From Microcaldota archaeon (GTDB lineage: Archaea > B1Sed10-29 > JACOVT01), in NCBI GenBank assembly GCA_016177165.1, contig JACOVT010000037.1, forward strand, positions 1 to 10,547: 10,547 nt of DNA, in the 5' to 3' direction. The position numbers and the translations under genes were made by a program. The notes beneath the pieces are model-generated. The model did not search any database and was not told where the DNA came from. It was given only the letters and a program-made list of their open reading frames with translations. Below, piece after piece: positions 1-6,290 of the stretch. How positions within the stretch are numbered: the first letter of the stretch is position 1; every line of letters begins with the position of its first letter.

Positions 1-193
1 GTATCTGCTTGTAGAGCTCCACGTCGGTTATCTTGCGGATGTCATCGTTTGTTTTTCCCAGCCCGCGTTCCTTCAGTATTTCTGCCATTACGTCACCATA
101 TGTTATCATTTTGAGGCTGGTTCCTTCAAGCGCCTTACTGATGACCGTGGTTTTTCCAACACCGGATATGCCCGTGACAATGAATATGCCCAC
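1..193 (-). CDS. adkA: Archaeal adenylate kinase AdkA, N-terminal part (3' end cut by window edge)
   Basis: This is the N-terminal 64 residues of an archaeal-type adenylate kinase, which interconverts ATP + AMP and 2 ADP in the cytoplasm. The reading begins MGIFIVTGISGVGKTT: a beta strand followed by a Walker A P-loop (G8-I-S-G-V-G-K14-T15). A TYGDVM segment follows at about 31-36 and then DDIRKITDVEL, which matches the AMP-binding region of Sulfolobus-type AdkA. The P-loop has the GVGKT form of that group, not the GVGGTT form of methanogen enzymes. There is no ATG in a suitable place. I chose a GTG start at 193 because it gives the short family-like N-terminus and has GGGGTGAT seven bases before it, overlapping the TGA of the preceding gene. 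AdkA downstream of secY is a known archaeal arrangement. The C-terminal two thirds, including the lid, lie outside the window. Confidence 0.9.
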   Translation of the reverse strand, partial: MGIFIVTGISGVGKTTVISKALEGTSLKMITYGDVMAEILKERGLGKTNDDIRKITDVELYKQI

Positions 194-199
194 CCAACA

Positions 200-207
200 A
201 TCACCCC
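200..207 (-). promoter_or_regulatory. Shine-Dalgarno site for adkA, fused to upstream stop codon
   Basis: The minus strand reads GGGGTGAT, matching the GGAGGTGAT consensus complementary to the archaeal 16S 3' end. Its TGA (203-201) is also the stop codon of the 90-residue upstream gene. The site lies before the GTG at 193 and is the main support for that non-ATG start. Confidence 0.65.
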
Positions 208-473
208 TTGTACGCTGCCAGCTTTTCATCGAGCTTTCTTGCTGTCGAAAGGTCGAGCTTTGCAGTGAAGCGTAAGCAATTGAACATTATATTAGCCAAC
301 GTTTCGCTAAGCCTTTCGCGTTCGGCCTCCTTTCCCTTGCCAAAGTAGTCCAGCCCCAAGACGAGTTGAGCTGCGTCTTGCGAGTCGTTCATCAGGTCGC
401 TGACGCACTGCGAGACAGCCGGCAGTTTAGGCTCTGCGGCTTTGAGTTTTGCGATCGCTTCTTCTATTTCCAT
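201..473 (-). CDS. Unrecognised small helical protein between secY and adkA (90 aa)
   Basis: I do not recognise this gene. It encodes 90 residues from the ATG at 473, four bases after the secY stop, and ends 7 bases before adkA. A longer reading to 536 would run inside secY and is less likely. The protein has no membrane segment or signal peptide, is rich in Ala, Leu, Lys and Glu, and looks all-helical: about residues 2-13, 18-42, 48-72 and 75-88. Two cysteines (C23, C66) are too far apart to form an obvious metal site. The C-terminal half, with ERERLSETLANIMFNCLRF followed by AKLDLSTARKLDEKL, resembles the last two helices of MazG-like NTP pyrophosphohydrolases. However, I do not see a convincing full EExxE plus ExxD metal-binding set, so this is only a weak idea. 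The tight spacing, a ribosome-site-like GGCGGAT upstream and a stop fused to the adkA site argue that it is a real translated gene in the operon. Confidence 0.72.
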   Translation of the reverse strand: MEIEEAIAKLKAAEPKLPAVSQCVSDLMNDSQDAAQLVLGLDYFGKGKEAERERLSETLANIMFNCLRFTAKLDLSTARKLDEKLAAYKG

Positions 474-477
474 TCGT

Positions 478-1857
478 TTATCCGCCCATGAATTCCCGCA
501 GCGCGGGCATCGACTCGAATGCCTGCTGTGATGCAAGTTCTTCGTAGAACCTGTAAACTATCCCGACGGTGAGCAGTATGCCGGTCCCTGTGCCAAGCGC
601 CCCTGTCAGGTCGGCGAGAACGGCGAGCAAACCGACAGCCAGCGAGCCCAAGATTGTAATTACTGGTATGTACCTCTCCAACACGCTTTCGATCACGCGC
701 GGGTCCCTGCGGAATCCGGGGACGTGCAAGCCTATGTTCTGCAATTGAGATGCCACTGCCCGCGGGCCCATGTTGCTCATTTCCACCCAAAACTTGCCGA
801 AAAGCACGCATAACCCCAGCATGGCTGCGGTGAATATGATTATGTTGAGGACCTCGTTGAAGCTTCCGAGCGTGACTGCCGCGCGTTCGGGCGTGCCCAG
901 GTAAGCGTAGGGGGTTTGCAGGTAGAACGCGAGACCGTCCACTGGCTGGCCTTGGCTGAAATGGCCCAACAGCGGGAAGCCTGAGTTCTCGAGCGCCACG
1001 CCCCACAGGCTTACGTTTGCCAGCAGCGCGGCCGCCAGTATTACCGGTATGTTGCTTACGTAGAGGAACTTCAGCGGGTAGCGGGCACCCACGCCACGGA
1101 TCCTCCCGAACGTCAATGGCACCTCTATCTTCATCGACTCTACAAATACCACGATGAGGAACACGACTACTGTAAACAGTATCGGGAACAGCGCAGTTGA
1201 GGGTATTGCGCCAGAACCAAGCCCTTGGATCAGCTGGAGCACGAGGCCGTTGAACTGGCCGCCTTGGTTCACCCATGAGAATGCCCCCCAAACTATTGTA
1301 AGAGATACTCCGGCGGCTATGAATAGGCCGACGCCCGAACCTATACCATACTTTGAAACAACCTCGTCAAGATACATCAGCACGATCGCGGCAAAAGCCA
1401 GCTGGATGACTAGTAGCAGGGCGTTGATCCCGCCCGGTATTGCGGGAACGTAGCCCGACATCACGTATATTGATGCCTCGAAGAAAGCGAAAGCTATCGC
1501 TCCGAGCTTTTGGGTGCCTTGGAAGAGCTTCTTCTGCTCGGGGTCCTGCAGGTTTACCTTGATTACTCCTGCGCCCATCAGTAGCTGGAGTATTATTGAC
1601 GCCATGACGATCGGGCCGATGCCCAGCGTTCCAAGCGTCCCGATCTGCGACGCCGTTATGAGTTCTATGTTCTTCAAGAAACCGCTGCGCTGCGACTCCT
1701 TGTCTATGCCTACTGGCGTTATGATGCCCATTACGAAGAAGAAGATGAGGGCGAAACCGGTCCACTTCAGGCGCGTCTTTAGGTTGGGCTTCTGGACTGG
1801 CACTTCTACCTCTGGCAGCATGCTGATTATCGGCTTGAGGGCGGTGAGGCTTACCAT
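478..1857 (-). CDS. secY: Preprotein translocase subunit SecY (Sec61 alpha homologue)
   Basis: SecY is the pore-forming subunit of the Sec translocon in the cytoplasmic membrane and works with SecE and Sec61-beta, neither of which is here. The 459 residues are of normal length for archaea. About ten hydrophobic helices can be seen, near residues 32-50, 75-97, 116-136, 143-165, 172-192, 222-240, 266-286, 335-357, 394-415 and 420-437. The plug region precedes the GTLGIGPIVMASIILQLL segment of helix 2. The cytoplasmic loop around 241-268, with VPLTFGRIRGVGARYPLK, is the ribosome-binding loop between helices 6 and 7. A second basic loop (about 375-394, GFRRDPR) precedes helix 9. The C-terminus YRFYEELASQQAFE is family-like. 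The ATG at 1857 follows the uL15 stop with no gap, and GGGGAGAT lies just upstream inside uL15. Co-transcription with ribosomal proteins is standard for secY. Confidence 0.97.
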   Translation of the reverse strand: MVSLTALKPIISMLPEVEVPVQKPNLKTRLKWTGFALIFFFVMGIITPVGIDKESQRSGFLKNIELITASQIGTLGTLGIGPIVMASIILQLLMGAGVIKVNLQDPEQKKLFQGTQKLGAIAFAFFEASIYVMSGYVPAIPGGINALLLVIQLAFAAIVLMYLDEVVSKYGIGSGVGLFIAAGVSLTIVWGAFSWVNQGGQFNGLVLQLIQGLGSGAIPSTALFPILFTVVVFLIVVFVESMKIEVPLTFGRIRGVGARYPLKFLYVSNIPVILAAALLANVSLWGVALENSGFPLLGHFSQGQPVDGLAFYLQTPYAYLGTPERAAVTLGSFNEVLNIIIFTAAMLGLCVLFGKFWVEMSNMGPRAVASQLQNIGLHVPGFRRDPRVIESVLERYIPVITILGSLAVGLLAVLADLTGALGTGTGILLTVGIVYRFYEELASQQAFESMPALREFMGG

Positions 1858-2247
1858 TTATATCTCCCCTTTTACGATGGCCTTTCCGCCGGCCTGTTCT
1901 ATCTTTTCCGCTGCAGGCTTGGAAAATGAGCGCGCGACAACATTCACAGCCCTGCCGAGTTTTCCGCCGCTGAGTACCTTCGAATAACCCAGGGTTGTGA
2001 CGTCTATCTCGTTCCCGGCCATCGCGTTTATGCCTGATAGGTTGATCGCCCTGCCGCGTGTTGTCTTTCGCACGAATCCCTTTGCATGGAACCTTTCCGG
2101 TTCGTGCCTGAAATAGTGCTGTATGTTTGTGTGGAACACGCGCTTGTTGGTCATGCGCGAGCCTTTGCCCCTGCCGCGCTTGTTTTTCCCGCGCCCGACG
2201 TGCCGGGAGCCGCGGTGCTTTGATATTTTTCTCCTGAAACGCCTCAT
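1858..2247 (-). CDS. rpl15: Large-subunit ribosomal protein uL15 (L15)
   Basis: uL15 is a 23S rRNA-binding protein of the large subunit. It is 129 residues from the chosen start. The first third is an extended, very basic Gly/Arg/Lys segment (KHRGSRHVGRGKNKRGRGKG) that threads into rRNA. A globular domain follows, ending in the family pattern GRAVNVVARSFSKPAAEKIEQ. Three in-frame starts lie close together: GTG at 2256, ATG at 2253 and ATG at 2247. I prefer 2247 because it begins MRRFRRKISKHRGS, like other archaeal L15 proteins, and puts the GTGA element at the usual distance of five bases. The gene abuts secY. Confidence 0.95.
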   Translation of the reverse strand: MRRFRRKISKHRGSRHVGRGKNKRGRGKGSRMTNKRVFHTNIQHYFRHEPERFHAKGFVRKTTRGRAINLSGINAMAGNEIDVTTLGYSKVLSGGKLGRAVNVVARSFSKPAAEKIEQAGGKAIVKGEI

Positions 2248-2252
2248 GCACA

Positions 2253-2256
2253 TCAC
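2253..2256 (-). promoter_or_regulatory. GTGA ribosome-binding core that selects the uL15 start
   Basis: The minus strand reads CTAGTGATGTGCATG. GTGA starts on the last base of the uL30 TAG stop and sits five bases before the ATG at 2247, the spacing seen at other junctions. It overlaps the two alternative upstream starts, which argues against them. Confidence 0.55.
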
Positions 2257-2705
2257 TAGATCATTTTTTCCAGTAGCTGGTTGACCTTGTCACCACGGTT
2301 GCCGAGGTCGCCGCCAGCGTTGAATGGCCTCTTGACTGACTTGTAGCCACCCCTCGGGGGGTGGAGCCGGAGCGTCTTGTTGAATCCGAGACCGCGCAGC
2401 GTTTTTCCCTCAGCCAGATGCTTTGACACGCCGCTCCATGAGCCTGCCTTTTTCCATTCGTCCTCGGTAGGTCGGCGCGAGCCTACGCGCGCCCAGCGCT
2501 TCAACGATACCTCCAAGACTTTTTGTGACACTTCGCCCCAAGTAACGTGGTCCTTGCAGAGCTTAAGCATACCCATGAACCCGGGCGAGTCCGGCAGGAA
2601 GACGCAGTTGTTCGGCTCTTTCAATCCAAGCATTTCGAGCGTGTCCCTTACCACGTGCGGCGCCTTTGCCGTTCCCCTGATCATTACGATTGCCAATAGT
2701 TTCAT
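2256..2705 (-). CDS. rpl30: Large-subunit ribosomal protein uL30 (L30, archaeal long form)
   Basis: uL30 binds 23S rRNA near 5S rRNA on the large subunit. The 149-residue product has the compact L30 fold at the N-terminus (MKLLAIVMIRGTAKAPHVV, then DTLEMLGL and NNCVFLPDSPGFMGML). It also has the long C-terminal extension typical of archaeal and eukaryotic L30/L7e, with the conserved LRLHPPRGGYKSVKRPF. The ATG at 2705 overlaps the uS5 stop in an ATGA arrangement, which fits the family N-terminus. An ATG nine codons upstream (2732) would add a non-homologous MQVKEGQGI and is less likely. The ribosome-binding site here is weaker than at most junctions, consistent with coupling through the overlap. 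Confidence 0.95.
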   Translation of the reverse strand: MKLLAIVMIRGTAKAPHVVRDTLEMLGLKEPNNCVFLPDSPGFMGMLKLCKDHVTWGEVSQKVLEVSLKRWARVGSRRPTEDEWKKAGSWSGVSKHLAEGKTLRGLGFNKTLRLHPPRGGYKSVKRPFNAGGDLGNRGDKVNQLLEKMI

Positions 2706-3316
2706 GATTCCCTGCCCTTCTTTGACTTGCATGTCTCGCGAAGCGCGTTTAGCGTCGCGTTTGCGAAGTTAAACACGGTTCCGGTGTTTCCAAACGTTCT
2801 CGACCATGCGTCCTTTATGCCGGCGAACTCGAGCACCTTTTTGGCAGTCTTCCCTGCGACCACCCCGGTTCCCTTTGGGGCGGGCACTATCTCAATCTTT
2901 ACTGACGAGTAGCGCCCATATACCCGCGTGTTCACGGAGTGCTCGCTGCCGCACCTGCATTCCCACGACCCGCAGCCTCTTTTCACGTATGTTATGTTCC
3001 TTTTGGCTTCCCTTATGCCGCGCTCGATTGCAGGCCTGACCTCCTTTGCCTTACCTATGCCCACCCCGACGTGCCCCCTCCGGTCGCCGATGACCACGGT
3101 CACCATAAATGAGGTTCTCCTGCCCGAGTCTGCGGTCCTTTGCACCGGTTTTACCTCGAGCACCTCGTCCTTCAAGTCAGGCACAAGTGCCTCAACAATT
3201 TGCGGCTCGAGTATCGGCAACCCCATGGCTTGGGCCTGCTCTATGCTGGTTACTTCACCGGAGCGCACCAGCTTGCCCAATTGCGTCCTTGGTACCCATT
3301 CGTCTCTGTCTGCCAT
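2702..3316 (-). CDS. rps5: Small-subunit ribosomal protein uS5 (S5)
   Basis: uS5 lies at the mRNA entry region of the small subunit and affects decoding accuracy. It has 204 residues, a usual archaeal length. An N-terminal archaeal extension (WVPRTQLGKLVRSGEVTS) precedes the double-stranded-RNA-binding-like domain at about 48-115, which contains GDRRGHVGVGIGKAKEV. The C-terminal domain contains VPAPKGTGVVAGKTAKKVLEFAG. The segment GCGSWECRCGSEHS (C115, C120, C122, H126) is the Cys-rich loop characteristic of archaeal/eukaryotic uS5. The GTGA element includes the uL18 TGA stop and lies four bases before the ATG. Confidence 0.97.
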   Translation of the reverse strand: MADRDEWVPRTQLGKLVRSGEVTSIEQAQAMGLPILEPQIVEALVPDLKDEVLEVKPVQRTADSGRRTSFMVTVVIGDRRGHVGVGIGKAKEVRPAIERGIREAKRNITYVKRGCGSWECRCGSEHSVNTRVYGRYSSVKIEIVPAPKGTGVVAGKTAKKVLEFAGIKDAWSRTFGNTGTVFNFANATLNALRETCKSKKGRES

Positions 3317-3320
3317 TCAA

Positions 3321-3818
3321 TCACGCGTTTTCGGTTATCTTTTTCCTCACGTCATCAAAGTTTAGCGTCACTTTTCTGAACTCGGAGAGCGTCTTGCCAG
3401 TCACCCTTTCCGCCGGCGGCAGCACCTTGGGGTCGTGCGGGATTTTGATGCCAGCGTCAACGGCTCCCTTGAGGACCGCAAACACGTTTGACCCACCCAC
3501 CGGTGTGTGCAGTCCCATGTCCAGCACAGCCTCCTTGACGCCCTTCTTCGCGGCCCGCGTGCCGCACAGTAGGCCCGTGAGGTAGGCTGCGGGGCAGTTG
3601 CCTGCATGGCCGTTCCACCCGAGTTTTTTCAACTCTGTTGACGTCGCGCCGGCGAGGGTCGCGTCCCCCTTTCCGTCAAACCCGATTACCTGTGCCACGA
3701 CAGAGTTTAGCGCCACTCGCGCCACAAGTCTGGGCTTGCGCGACTTGAGCAGCCTTAGCCTGTTGGCATAGTCTGTCTTTCCCTCGGCCCTGCGCCTGAA
3801 TCTTGACTTGAAACCCAT
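3321..3818 (-). CDS. rpl18: Large-subunit ribosomal protein uL18 (L18, 5S rRNA-binding)
   Basis: uL18 binds 5S rRNA together with uL5 and places it in the central protuberance. The 165 residues start MGFKSRFRRRAEGKTDYANRL, typical of archaeal L18 (basic segment, then the TDY..R motif). It continues with KPRLVARVALNSVVAQVIGFDGKGD and a helical domain with GLDMG-like DMGLHTPVGGSNVFAVLKGAVDAG. The start has GTGA four bases upstream, overlapping the eL19 TGA stop. The length is somewhat short of the largest archaeal L18 proteins, with no long C-terminal extension. Confidence 0.96.
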   Translation of the reverse strand: MGFKSRFRRRAEGKTDYANRLRLLKSRKPRLVARVALNSVVAQVIGFDGKGDATLAGATSTELKKLGWNGHAGNCPAAYLTGLLCGTRAAKKGVKEAVLDMGLHTPVGGSNVFAVLKGAVDAGIKIPHDPKVLPPAERVTGKTLSEFRKVTLNFDDVRKKITENA

Positions 3819-3822
3819 GCAA

Positions 3823-4251
3823 TCACTTGCTGATGAGCAGGCTCTTCTCTTGCGAATATCTTTTGATGTGCTCGCGGCTCTTGAAGTAGCCTCCCTTTAT
3901 CATCATGTAGAGCTTCCTTCTCGCCCCTTTCTTGAGCTTGAGTTTTGCAAGCTCGTCCCTTAGGGCGCGGACGCGCTGGGGCCATTCCAGTCCGCCGCGG
4001 GCCTTTTTTGACCCGTGCCTGGAGCCTTGTCCCTTTCTCAGCCCTTTTCCCTTTTGCCCGCGGATGTGCCGGGCGCGCGACCTGCTGACTCCCACCAGTG
4101 GGAGTATTACTATCGAGTTCTGCGCTATCAGCGATCTTACGTCATCTCGGGTCATTGCTTGCGCTGATTTTACCCCGTCCCTTATTCTCACACGGGTCTC
4201 GCCAACGCCCATGACTTCTGCAGCCACTCTTTTTACCTGATTGAGTTCCAT
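3823..4251 (-). CDS. rpl19e: Large-subunit ribosomal protein eL19 (L19e)
   Basis: eL19 is found in archaea and eukaryotes only and contributes to rRNA binding and intersubunit contact. The 142-residue product begins MELNQVKRVAAEVMGVGETRVRI, equivalent to the usual L19e opening. It carries the conserved middle SRSRARHIRGQKGKGLRKGQ, GSRHGSKKA and the C-terminal YMMIKGGYFKSREHIKRY. Upstream in-frame GTG (4260) and ATG (4257) codons exist. The ATG at 4251 is preferred on homology and because GTGA lies five bases before it. Confidence 0.95.
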   Translation of the reverse strand: MELNQVKRVAAEVMGVGETRVRIRDGVKSAQAMTRDDVRSLIAQNSIVILPLVGVSRSRARHIRGQKGKGLRKGQGSRHGSKKARGGLEWPQRVRALRDELAKLKLKKGARRKLYMMIKGGYFKSREHIKRYSQEKSLLISK

Positions 4252-4256
4252 CAGCA

Positions 4257-4260
4257 TCAC
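4257..4260 (-). promoter_or_regulatory. GTGA ribosome-binding core for eL19, containing the eL32 stop
   Basis: The minus strand reads AAGTGATGCTGATGG. TGA is the stop of eL32 and GTGA is the ribosome-binding core. The ATG at 4251 lies five bases downstream, whereas the ATG at 4257 overlaps the core. Confidence 0.55.
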
Positions 4261-4697
4261 TTCTTTTCATCCACGGCTGGTTTGGCAGCTTCTGCGGGCT
4301 TCGCCTCTGTTGCCGGCGGTTTTTGGGCTGGCTTGCGTGCTGCAATATGCCAGCTCCTTACCGAGTTGAGCACGCGGATTTGTAGTTTTGCTGCCGATTC
4401 AGTGATCAGTTTTCTCTTCCTCAGCCCCACGCCGGATGCGATGCGCGCGCAGTGCTTCTTCGGGTCAAGCGCCGTGATGTCGGCGGTGTTGTGCACCAGC
4501 CTTTCTGCGAGCCCCGAGGGATGCAAACCCCGGACGCTTCTTGGCTGGCCATAGCCCGGTTCGGGGCGCGCGCCCTTGAACTTTTTCTTGTGCGCCTGCT
4601 TTGAGTATGTTCCTCTGGGCTTTCTCCACGCCTTTCCAACGCGGGAGTGGGGTAGCTTGTGCTGCCTTCTAAACCTTGGTTTCCACTTTTTTATCAT
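4257..4697 (-). CDS. rpl32e: Large-subunit ribosomal protein eL32 (L32e) with Ala/Pro/Lys-rich tail
   Basis: eL32 is an archaeal/eukaryotic large-subunit protein. From the ATG at 4697 it has 146 residues. The L32e core runs from about residue 2 to 120: KKWKPRFRRQHKLPHSRVGKAWRKPRG, then GYGQPRSVRGLHPSG, then an Ala/Ile/Val-rich segment with RIASGVGLRKRK. After the core there is a low-complexity tail of about 25 residues rich in Ala, Pro, Lys and Glu that ends VDEKK. Such a tail is not part of the family domain. An in-frame ATG two codons upstream (4703) overlaps the uL6 stop. I chose 4697 because the GAGG element fits its spacing better; 4703 remains possible and changes only two residues. Confidence 0.94.
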   Translation of the reverse strand: MIKKWKPRFRRQHKLPHSRVGKAWRKPRGTYSKQAHKKKFKGARPEPGYGQPRSVRGLHPSGLAERLVHNTADITALDPKKHCARIASGVGLRKRKLITESAAKLQIRVLNSVRSWHIAARKPAQKPPATEAKPAEAAKPAVDEKK

Positions 4698-4702
4698 GAT
4701 CA

Positions 4703-5212
4703 TTAGCCTCTTGATGTCAGGTAAATCCCATCTTGGAATACGCGGGTGTCCCTCTTGGTCACCCTTGTGGCTGATTCAATGTTGGCGATGGTCTGGCCCA
4801 CCGCGTTCACGTCTATGCCTGTTACCGAGACGTCCTGTCCTTTTACTTCCACCTTTACGCCGGTTTCTATCCTTGCAAATCTTGGGCTCTTTTCGCCAAG
4901 GAAGTTCTTTACCACCAGCTGGTTTCCCTGCATGATGATGTTTATCGGGAAATGGGCGTAAACCAGTTTCATCTGGTACCTGAAACCGCTCGTAACGCCA
5001 CTTATCATGTTTTCGGCATGTGACGCTGCAGTTCCCAGCAGCGACTTGGAGCGCTTGCTGTCCGCGCCAGAGAAAAGCAGCCTGCTCCCATCCTGCTTTG
5101 GCTGGACAGGCAGCCTTCTTGTCAGCTCGCCTAGCTTGCCCTTTACGGTAAGCTCCTTGTCCTTGACCGAAGCCACGACGTCTTCCGGTACTATTACCTC
5201 GTATGTTACCAT
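4703..5212 (-). CDS. rpl6: Large-subunit ribosomal protein uL6 (L6)
   Basis: uL6 sits near the sarcin-ricin loop and the factor-binding site of the large subunit. The 169 residues form the two-repeat L6 structure. The first repeat starts VIVPEDVVASVKDKELTVKGKLGEL. The second, from about residue 88, carries INIIMQGNQLVVKNFLGEK and DVSVTGIDVNAVGQTIANIE, and the protein ends with RVFQDGIYL, the archaeal/eukaryotic L9e-like C-terminus. The ATG at 5212 is preceded by TAGTGATTAC: the uS8 TAG stop followed at once by a GTGA element. Confidence 0.96.
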   Translation of the reverse strand: MVTYEVIVPEDVVASVKDKELTVKGKLGELTRRLPVQPKQDGSRLLFSGADSKRSKSLLGTAASHAENMISGVTSGFRYQMKLVYAHFPINIIMQGNQLVVKNFLGEKSPRFARIETGVKVEVKGQDVSVTGIDVNAVGQTIANIESATRVTKRDTRVFQDGIYLTSRG

Positions 5213-5219
5213 GTAATCA

Positions 5220-5600
5220 CTAGTAAATGTAGGCCATTATCCTGCCGCCGGTTTTGCTCGCGCGGGCCTCCGTGTGTGTCAGCAGGCCCCCGGGTGTGCT
5301 GATTATCAGCAGCCCTTCCCCTGCCGATGGCAGGAATCTCTTTTCCAGCCGTTCAATGTCGGCGACCTTGGTCGGGCTGCGCGGGTTTACAGCCCTGCAC
5401 TTTGTGATCGCACCCCTCAGTTGTATCTTGTAGAACCCGGCCTTGCCATCGTCGACAAGCTCAAACTCTCCCAGGTATGAGTTCTTTTGCAGGATTTTCA
5501 GGAGCTCGCCCAGCAGCTTCGAAGCCGGCCGCACCACGCATGTTGTGCGTCTTGCGAGTTCCGCGTTTTGTATCGATATTAGGGAGTCTGACAATGTCAT
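5220..5600 (-). CDS. rps8: Small-subunit ribosomal protein uS8 (S8)
   Basis: uS8 is a primary binding protein of the 16S rRNA central domain. The product from the ATG at 5600 has 126 residues. It begins MTLSDSLISIQNAELARRTTCVV and has the N-terminal domain with LLKILQKNSYLGEFE. The C-terminal domain has RFLPSAGEGLLIISTPGGLLTHTEAR followed by GGRIMAYIY, the archaeal S8 ending. The frame is open well upstream, but those residues overlap uS14 and are unlike S8. GGTG lies five bases before the chosen ATG. The gap to uS14 is 8 bases. Confidence 0.96.
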   Translation of the reverse strand: MTLSDSLISIQNAELARRTTCVVRPASKLLGELLKILQKNSYLGEFELVDDGKAGFYKIQLRGAITKCRAVNPRSPTKVADIERLEKRFLPSAGEGLLIISTPGGLLTHTEARASKTGGRIMAYIY

Positions 5601-5608
5601 TTTCACAC

Positions 5609-5782
5609 CTATCCGTACTTTTTGAATCCGATATTCTCCGCCACTTCCCGGAAGCACCGCCTGCACAGCTGGAGCCCGTATGAATGGATCATTCCCTTGT
5701 ATCGGTGGCAGCGCGTGCAGTACCTGCCCTTCTCGCCTATGCGCGGCATGCTGTATGCTGGTTCTCTTCCGACTTCCTTCAT
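5609..5782 (-). CDS. rps14: Small-subunit ribosomal protein uS14, zinc-ribbon type (S14/S29e)
   Basis: uS14 is a small protein of the 30S head. It has 57 residues, the normal length of the short zinc-binding form. The four cysteines are in two CxxC pairs (C22-TR-C25 and C40-RR-C43), the expected zinc ribbon, with the conserved YGLQLCRRCFREVAENIGFKK ending. The ATG at 5782 overlaps the uL5 stop in an ATGA arrangement, with AAGGTGG just upstream inside uL5. The reading frame is open further upstream to 5917, but that part lies wholly within uL5 and is not S14-like. Confidence 0.96.
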   Translation of the reverse strand: MKEVGREPAYSMPRIGEKGRYCTRCHRYKGMIHSYGLQLCRRCFREVAENIGFKKYG

Positions 5783-6276
5783 TCCACTTCCACCTTGAAG
5801 TTCTTCTTTGCAAACTCGATCGCTTCTTCCTTTGATATGAAGTGCCTCTTGGGTATGCCGGTCTGTTTCCTTTTGCGCTTGGCTATCCTGTAGCCCCATT
5901 TCTTTAGCGTCACGCAAACGTCAAAGCCGTAGATACCTATGGCCGGGTCGTACTTGAAGCCCGGCACGTCTATGTACTCCCTCACCCCAAAGGCGAAGTT
6001 GCCTTGGCCATCGAATGACGACGGCTTCAGCCTGTGATCGACAGCGTCGAGGCACTTGTTTACCAGTTCGGCCGCCTTCTTGCCGCGGAGCGTGACCTTG
6101 GTTCCAATCGACATGCCCTTTTTGAGGTTCCACGTAGGGATCCTCTTGCGGCTGTGGGTTTCAACGGGTTTCTGCTGGGCCAGTTTTTCAAGCAGGGCGC
6201 GGGCCTTTTCGAGCTTCTCGCCGGGAGCGCCGGTCCCTATGTTCAACGTGACTTTCTCAACACCAATCATTTCCAT
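5779..6276 (-). CDS. rpl5: Large-subunit ribosomal protein uL5 (L5, 5S rRNA-binding)
   Basis: uL5 binds 5S rRNA with uL18 in the central protuberance and contacts P-site tRNA. The product has 165 residues from the ATG at 6276. Family signatures are VEKVTLNIGTGAPGEKLEKA at the N-terminus, QKPVETHSRKRIPTWNLKKG, VTLRGKKAAELV, SSFDGQGNFAFGVREYIDVPG and YDPAIGIYGFDVCVTL, ending in ISKEEAIEFAKKNF. An ATG two codons upstream (6282) would leave GGTGA only one base away, while the ATG at 6276 leaves six bases, as at uL22. I therefore favour 6276. The 14-base gap to eS4 is one of the two longest in the window. Confidence 0.95.
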   Translation of the reverse strand: MEMIGVEKVTLNIGTGAPGEKLEKARALLEKLAQQKPVETHSRKRIPTWNLKKGMSIGTKVTLRGKKAAELVNKCLDAVDHRLKPSSFDGQGNFAFGVREYIDVPGFKYDPAIGIYGFDVCVTLKKWGYRIAKRKRKQTGIPKRHFISKEEAIEFAKKNFKVEVE

Positions 6277-6282
6277 CGCCAT

Positions 6283-6287
6283 TCACC
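6283..6287 (-). promoter_or_regulatory. GGTGA ribosome-binding site that selects the uL5 start
   Basis: The minus strand reads CTGGTGAATGGCGATGG. GGTGA is separated from the ATG at 6276 by six bases but almost touches the ATG at 6282. Confidence 0.55.
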
Positions 6288-6290
6288 AGT

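Noticed and set aside
1367..2251. A 294-codon minus-strand frame and another at 464-1291, rich in Arg, Gly and His
   Set aside because: They are shifted frames over uL15 and secY. The composition is non-protein-like and the conserved proteins occupy the other frame over the same region.
5609..5917. An extended 102-residue version of uS14, and likewise a 197-residue version of uS8 (5220-5813)
   Set aside because: The added N-terminal parts lie inside the neighbouring genes and have no similarity to the families. Internal ATGs give normal-length proteins with good ribosome-binding sites.
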